64,000 nt of DNA from Dromiciops gliroides (Eukaryota > Chordata > Mammalia > Microbiotheria > Microbiotheriidae): contig NC_057862.1 of assembly GCF_019393635.1 (NCBI RefSeq), forward strand, positions 700,913,825-700,977,824. The letters run 5' to 3'. The position numbers and the translations under genes are program-made. Below the pieces are notes generated by a model. That model ran no database searches. It saw nothing but the letters and a program-made list of their open reading frames with translations, and was not told where the DNA came from. Positions 58,831 to 64,000 of the stretch are shown in pieces (position 1 is the first letter of the stretch; each line of letters opens with the position of its first letter).

Positions 58831-59636
58831 TGCTGGTATCCGCTTAGAAGAGCATTCGTGCCATCGTTCTTGTATTCATTGTTCATGCGCTCCTTGGTCC
58901 GTCCTTTGTTCTTACCGTCATTCCTGAGAGTACCCACCTCAGAGGGCATCCAGCCATTCATTTTTGTTTATGCCCTTGTCATTCTTCCATTCGCTCGTTG
59001 GTTCACTTACTCATCCGTGCATTCATTCGTTCACCCACTCATTCATTTATTCATGTAGGTATTTATAAGTATTCAATTCCTTTGTTCTTTCATTCATTCA
59101 CTCATTCAGTGGGTCATCCATTCAATTCCTGTGTTCTTTTATTCATCTTATTCATCGTTTATTCATTTGCCCATTCACTAGTTCATCCATTCATTTGTTC
59201 ATCCATTCTTGTACAAGGGCATGCATTCATTTGTTCTTTCATCATTGTTCATTCAATCATTCATCATTTATGCAGGTATTTAGAAGCACATTCATTCCTT
59301 CATTCTTTCATTCACCCATCCATCCATTTATTTGTTCATCCATTCATTCGTTCTTGCAGGTATTCACTTATAAAGGCATTCATTAGTCATTCTCATCCAT
59401 TCATGTGAGTTTTCATTTATGAGCATTTATTTCTTCATTTGATCATTCACTCCTTCATTCATTTGCTTATAAGGGCATTCATTAATTTTTTTCATCCAAA
59501 TTGGGGCAGCTAGGTGGTGCAGTGCATAGAGCACTGGTCCTGGAGTCATGAGGATCTGAATTCAAATGTCACTTCAGACACTAGCTATGTGACCCTGGGC
59601 AAGTCATTGAATCCCAATTGCTTTGAACATCTGGGG

Positions 59637-60409
59637 TGTGTTATTTAAAATATTCTGGGATTAGGCTGGGGTTTCTAAAATATTGCTACTTATAAATTAA
59701 TGGCTATTGCACCAGTTTTGGCAATAAGCATTTATTTATTTATTTTAATTAAAATTTTTTTTGGTGGGGCAATGGGGATTAAGTGACTTGCCCAGGGTCA
59801 CATAGCTAGTAAGTGTCAAGTGTCTGAGGCAGGATTTGAACTCAGGTACTCCTGAATCCAGGGCCAGTGCTCTATCCACTGCGCTACCTAGCTGCCCCCA
59901 GCATTTATTATTAATAAATTAAGATCACATATTAATAAAGTATTGACTAGGTGTATCCCTAACTTCCCCACTGGTCACAGGTTTACAGGCCTATGCTATT
60001 ACCTACCCAGCTTGAAAAGTAGGAGTCCCAGGAAGGAGGCCTGAGAGAGAGGCGCCAGAGCAAGAGAGTGCACATGGCCTCAAGCCCTTATATTACCTAA
60101 TGAAGAGAGAGAGAGAGAGAGAGAGAGCTAGTTCTCCTGGTGTTCCCAAGGATTTTTATCCCCTTTTTGGTAAAAGCGGGTCACCACACATTGGTCTAAG
60201 ATAATTGGTTAGTACCATTCAGCTCCATTTATTGATAAGGCTTGGGGGATGATCTTTTTCCCCAAGCTAATCAGAAAGGTCAATCTGCATTACTTTTGTT
60301 AAGCTGAAGGTTCATCCCAGGTTGGTTTCTGGGAAGGGGAGAGAGCAACTAACACTTAACAAGTCTGAGTTTCTCCTAGAAATTCAATATTAATAATTAT
60401 TTTCTCACA
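59637..60409 (-). mobile_element. Solo LTR-D with 4-bp duplication
   Basis: TGTGTTAT...CTCACA flanked by GGGG at 59633-59636 and 60410-60413; minus-strand AATAAA near its left end; a (GA)n run at 60104-60127. Confidence 0.75.
59745..59898 (-). mobile_element. A-tailed CORE-SINE inside LTR-D
   Basis: AGCATTTATT occurs on both sides. Confidence 0.9.
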
Positions 60410-60455
60410 GGGGCCATTCTCCAGTCATCCTGATATATCTATATCTTTATATCCT

Positions 60456-61024
60456 TGTCATGGGGAAAATGGGGTAGGGGGGTTGGGCTAGGAGTTGGGG
60501 TCCTTAGGAATTCCTCTTTAAAGAATTATACCCTCTTGCACACAAAACCAATAGAATAAGATAATAGTTTATTTAGGGGCTGAGGAAGGGAATCCAAGAG
60601 AGAAATCCTTGGACTTCTTCTCATGGGGAGAAAGGCATAGCACAGAGCATGGTTCTGAGATACCAATCTCCTCAAGCAGGAGACAGGCAGATACTTTTAT
60701 AGAGGTCCAATGGTGGTCCAATGAGGTGAATGACCAATGGTGTTCCTCTATTGAGGGAGGATCACCCCTTCTGGTGGTGGCTGAAGAAGTTGGGTGAGGG
60801 GTGCCTGCAGATCTCCTCCCACCACAAAGGCAGCAGCCACACCTGATCCTATCACCCCAGGGGTGAGGGAGACTGGAATGAAGGGTGGTGGTCCTGGGGC
60901 TAGCTCAGTCCTGATCAGGTTCCACTTATCTCTTTAGGTGTGTCTGTCCTTTGGTTTAGTTTCTCCAGGAGAAGGTTCTTTGATGCGCCCCAGAGAACTT
61001 CTGGGGTGCTCTGGGCCCATAACA
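60456..61024 (-). mobile_element. Solo LTR-B
   Basis: TGTCATGGG...CCCATAACA. On the minus strand CTCTATAAAAGT is a TATA box and AATAAA follows. Inserted in the microsatellite part of the long SINE. Confidence 0.88.
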
Positions 61025-62077
61025 TCCATACCCATATCCATATTTATATATCATCTACCTGCCTATCTATATCCATCTATCTATCTATCTATCCATCCAT
61101 CCATCCAATCTTGCCGCTGGACCCAGATGTCTCTGGAGGAGAGTGAGACTGGTGACCTTGCACAGCCCTCCCTCACTTTAATCCAATTCACCCAAAGTCA
61201 TGATCCTCTTTGAGAACAAAGGACAAACAATATTCAAATAATCCATCCATTCATTCCTGTATGTAGTCATTTATAAGAGCATTTATTCCTTCATCCTTTC
61301 ACTCATCCATCCATCCATTCATTTTTGCAGGCATTCATTCCTTTGTTCAATGTTAATTCACACATTTGTTCTTCCATTCCTGTTGGGATGCCTTTATAAG
61401 AGCACTCGTTCCTTCTTTCATTCACTCATCCATTCATTCATGCATCTATTCCTGGAGGCAACAGGGAGGGAGCCCTGGAGTTTATTAAATAGGAGGTGAC
61501 CTTGTCAGACCTGCACTTTATCCTTTCGTGGCTGAATGGAGGATGGACTGGAATAGAGACAGACTTGAAGCCAACTCCCTAGAAGCCAATGCCATAGTCT
61601 AGGGATGAGGAGGTGAAATTGACCAGAGATGGTACAGAGGTGAAATTGACTAGAGATGCTGCAGCAGTGAAATCAACCAGAGACCATTGGAGAAGGTGAA
61701 ATGGACAGGCTTTGGCAACAGCTTGGGGGGGGGGGGCAGGAAAGAGAGTCCTGGATGGTGGTACCTTACTACAGTAAGAGGGAAGGGGGGGTTGGGTTTA
61801 GTTCAGTTTTGGACATCATCCAGCCCTCAGTGGCTTAATTTGAGAGGGCAGGACTGGAGGGTACAAACCAGAAGTGTATTCAAAGTATACACAAAATCAG
61901 CACAAGGTGATCTTGGGGTTGGAGGTGTCAGAGACTCAAAACTAGGAGGATGAGATGAGAAAGGAGGACATTTGAGGAAGCAGGACAAAGCTCTATATGA
62001 AATAACAAATTGTTGAGAGCCTTTGATGCCAAGGTGAAATAACAGGGAGTCTCTGGAGCAGTTGCTTCTTCTTAATT

Positions 62078-62463
62078 AATAGTATTATTTCCCCAATTAC
62101 ATGTTAAGACAATTTTTAGCATTTATTTTTACATGATTTTGAGTTCCAAATTTTTCTCCCTTCTCTTCTTTTAAAAATGGTAGGCAAAAAAAAGGTGGGG
62201 GGGGCAGCTAGATGGCACAGTGGATAGAGCACTGGCCCTGGATTCAGGAGTACCTGAGTTCAAATCTGGCCTCAGACATTTGACACTTACTAGCTGTGTG
62301 ACCCTGGGCAAGTCACTTAACCCCCTATTGCCCCAACCAAAAAAAAAAAATAGTAGGCAATTTGGTATAGGTTACACATACACTATCACGTAAAACATTT
62401 CCATATTAGTCACAGTTATGAAAGAAGAAACAGATCAAAAGAAAAAACATAAAAAAGAATATA
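62078..62463 (-). mobile_element. L1 3' end
   Basis: Reverse L1 3'UTR; split by one SINE. Confidence 0.8.
62199..62350 (+). mobile_element. A-tailed CORE-SINE inside the L1 3' end
   Basis: GTAGGCAA recurs on both sides. Confidence 0.92.
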
Positions 62464-62465
62464 GT

Positions 62466-62645
62466 GTTATGGGCCTAGCATACCCCATTTTCTGTCTTGC
62501 CATCTAATTTAAACATTTCAATTATTGATTACCACTTAGGGTCTCTGTGACCTCTCTCTGTTGATGGTGAGGATTGATAGGGACAGACCCTCTTGGTTGC
62601 TATAAGAACACAAACCTTATTTTCTCTGTTAACCCCTTTAGGTAC
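62466..62645 (-). mobile_element. LTR-A fragment beside an LTR-B end
   Basis: AAGAACACAAACCTTATTTTC and TCTGTTAACCCCTTTAGGTA match the 29.5 kb LTR-A; the first bases (TGTTATGGGCCTAGC) match an LTR-B terminus read forward. Confidence 0.6.
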
Positions 62646-64000
62646 TGTTATGGGGAAATCAAGTGGGGCTTTGGGATAGGGGTTCTTTCTCTTTAAAGAA
62701 TTACACCCTCTTGGTAGACTTCCAGGGCGGAGCCAAAATGGTGGAGGAAAGGCAGTGAACTCTTGAACTCATGACATGATCATTCTAAAAAACATCCAAA
62801 TAATGCCATAGGACAAGGCCTGGAGCAGCAAACCCCACGGAAGAATGTGCTGAAATCACCTTCTAACCAAGAACGGCTTGGAAGGTCAGAAGGAGGGAGC
62901 TGCTGTGCTGAGACAGGAGTCGGCCCACAGTCACCCTGACACAGATCCAGTCTCAGGAAGGCCTCACCAGAGAAGCAGACCCCCAGAGCCTCTGAATCAG
63001 CTGAAGCGCCAGTGTTGTCTGGAACTAAGCTCACAGTCTGGTGAGATGGCTGAACCCTGGGCAGGGGGGATATTACAAGGGTCTCTGCTGGTGCTGCAGA
63101 ACTTGGGTTTTTCACCCCTGCTGGGAACCAGGAGGTAGGCTCGAGTATCAGTGGCCCAGGTAGGGGAGGGGCACAGGCTCGTTGGAGCTGACAACCACAA
63201 CACACAAAGCTGGTTGATTAGCAAGTTGGTCTGGGGTCATCTACAGACCAGGGAACAGGCCAGGTGAGTGAAGAACCTGATCCTCCTTAAATCATACCAC
63301 CTGGGACTTCTTAAGCTTGCGATACTGCAGCTTGGAAACAGTGCCCCACTCTAAGGAGCTAAAAGCCAAGTAAAAGAAAGGCAAGATGAGCCGACAGAGA
63401 AAGGTGAGGACCATAGAAAGTTTCTTAAGTGACAAGGAAGACCAAGGGGCACCCTCAGAGGAAGATGTCAACGTCAGGGTCCCTATATCTAAAGCTTCCA
63501 AGAAAAATATGAATTGGTCTCAGGCCATAGAAGTGCTCAAAAAGAACTACGCCCTCTTTCACACAAATCCAATTAGAATAAAATAATAGTTTATTTAGGT
63601 GCTAGGGAAAGGAAACCAAGAGAGAAATCCTTGGACTTCTCATGGGGAGAAGGCATGGCACAGAGGTGTGGCTCTGAGATACCTATCTCCTTGAGCAGGA
63701 GTCAGGCAGATACTTTTATAGAGGTCCGATGGTGGTCTGATGATTGTCTGACTACAGAAAGTTCCCCTAATGGGGGAGGACCATCCCCCACTGGTGGTGG
63801 CTGAGGAAGTTGGGTGAGGGGTGGCTCTGGGTCTCTCAAGCCACCTCTCTGCTCCTCAGGCCTACCAAGGCAGCAGCCACACCTAATCCCATCTCCTGGA
63901 GGAGTCGGGGAGAATGGTTGGGTGTGTCTGTCCTTTGCTTTAGTTTCTCCAGGAGAAAGTTCCTTTGAATTACCCCAGAAAACGGGGAATGCTAGGCCCA
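62646..64000 (-). mobile_element. LTR-B, second copy, split by L1 and cut by the window edge
   Basis: TGTTATGGG at 62646; the rest resumes at 63559 with AATAAA and TATA box as in the 60456 copy. The last bases (GGCCCA) stop about five short of the expected terminus. Confidence 0.88.
62713..63540 (+). mobile_element. L1 5' end only (5'UTR and first ORF1 codons)
   Basis: Starts like a full-length L1 (CTTCCAGGGCGGAGCCAAAA) and reaches ORF1 at 63386 (MSRQRKVRTIESFLSDKEDQ), ending after about 51 codons without a poly A tail. Flanked by an 18-bp duplication, 62695-62712 and 63541-63558, with two differences. Confidence 0.85.

Larger units (their letters stand above)
59502..61222 (+). mobile_element. 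Long CORE-SINE variant carrying two LTR insertions
   Basis: Pieces 59502-59636, 60410-60455 and about 61105-61222 join into one element ending GAACAAAGGACAAACAA. A (TATC)n(CATC)n microsatellite lies at 61060-61112. Confidence 0.85.
58830..61480. repeat. TTCA/CATT-rich array, interrupted
   Basis: 58830-59500 and 61225-61480. A longer word, GCAGGTATTTATAAGNGCATTC, recurs irregularly (59055, 59275, 59357, 61255, 61330). The 1.7 kb between is inserted SINE and LTR. Confidence 0.8.

Noticed and set aside
57906..58961. Overlapping 224- and 260-codon frames on opposite strands
   Set aside because: CpG-island composition keeps stops rare; no domain and no convincing exon structure.
60456..64000. 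Two same-strand LTR-B copies as a provirus
   Set aside because: The 1.6 kb between them contains a SINE, the TTCA array and an L1 end, with no gag, pol or env; they are separate solo LTRs.

Overview
The window is vertebrate nuclear DNA, almost certainly from a marsupial. Three things show this. Spliced genes with GT/AG introns match mammalian proteins exon by exon. The commonest repeat is a tRNA-derived CORE-SINE (box GGGGCAGCTAGGTGGCGCAG, closing in CAATTGCCTCACC or CATTGCCCCGC plus poly A) of the marsupial MAR1/WSINE1 type. There are also marsupial-type L1/HAL1, L2, MIR and endogenous-retrovirus LTRs. The species cannot be fixed from sequence alone.

Layout. (1) 0.7-5.3 kb, minus strand: the first three coding exons of TP53I3 (PIG3 quinone oxidoreductase); the 3' exons lie off the left edge. 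A CpG island at about 7.8-8.7 kb is the probable promoter. (2) 11.4-17.5 kb, minus strand: the complete four-exon CDS of PFN4 (profilin-4, 129 aa). TP53I3 next to PFN4 on the same strand is the arrangement known in placental mammals, so this is conserved synteny. (3) 18-35 kb: intergenic, dense with SINEs, L1/HAL1, L2 and three LTRs, with no host gene recognised. (4) 35.3-46.9 kb, plus strand: a four-exon KRAB zinc-finger gene (444 aa model) whose array ends at an acquired stop, followed by two relic fingers. (5) 47.7-48.9 kb: a processed TPT1 pseudogene with target-site duplications and two SINEs inside it. (6) 49-57 kb: L1 and LTR remnants, one LTR-like unit having CCAAT repeats and a TATA box. 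(7) 57.9-58.8 kb: an orphan CpG island with RFX-like X-boxes, preceded by a CCAAT minisatellite and followed by a TTCA-rich array. (8) 59-64 kb: nested SINEs, LTRs and an L1 5' fragment, running off the right edge inside an LTR.

The genes do not form an operon or pathway: TP53I3 is a p53-induced NADPH-dependent reductase, PFN4 a testis-type profilin, and the KRAB-ZNF a probable repressor of transcription. Three retroviral LTR families are named here for cross-reference: LTR-A (ends TGATGT...ACATCA), LTR-B (ends TGTTATGGG...CCCATAACA) and LTR-D (TGTGTTAT...CTCACA). LTR-C, -E and -F are single, less certain units. No retroviral coding region was found. The three SINE classes used below are: short A-tailed CORE-SINE; MAR1-type with a CGACTGAACAACAA tail (RTE-like); and a long variant with a GAACAAAGGACAAACAA tail. 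Coordinates of exons are from splice-site reading; repeat edges without a stated duplication are good to about 10-20 bases.
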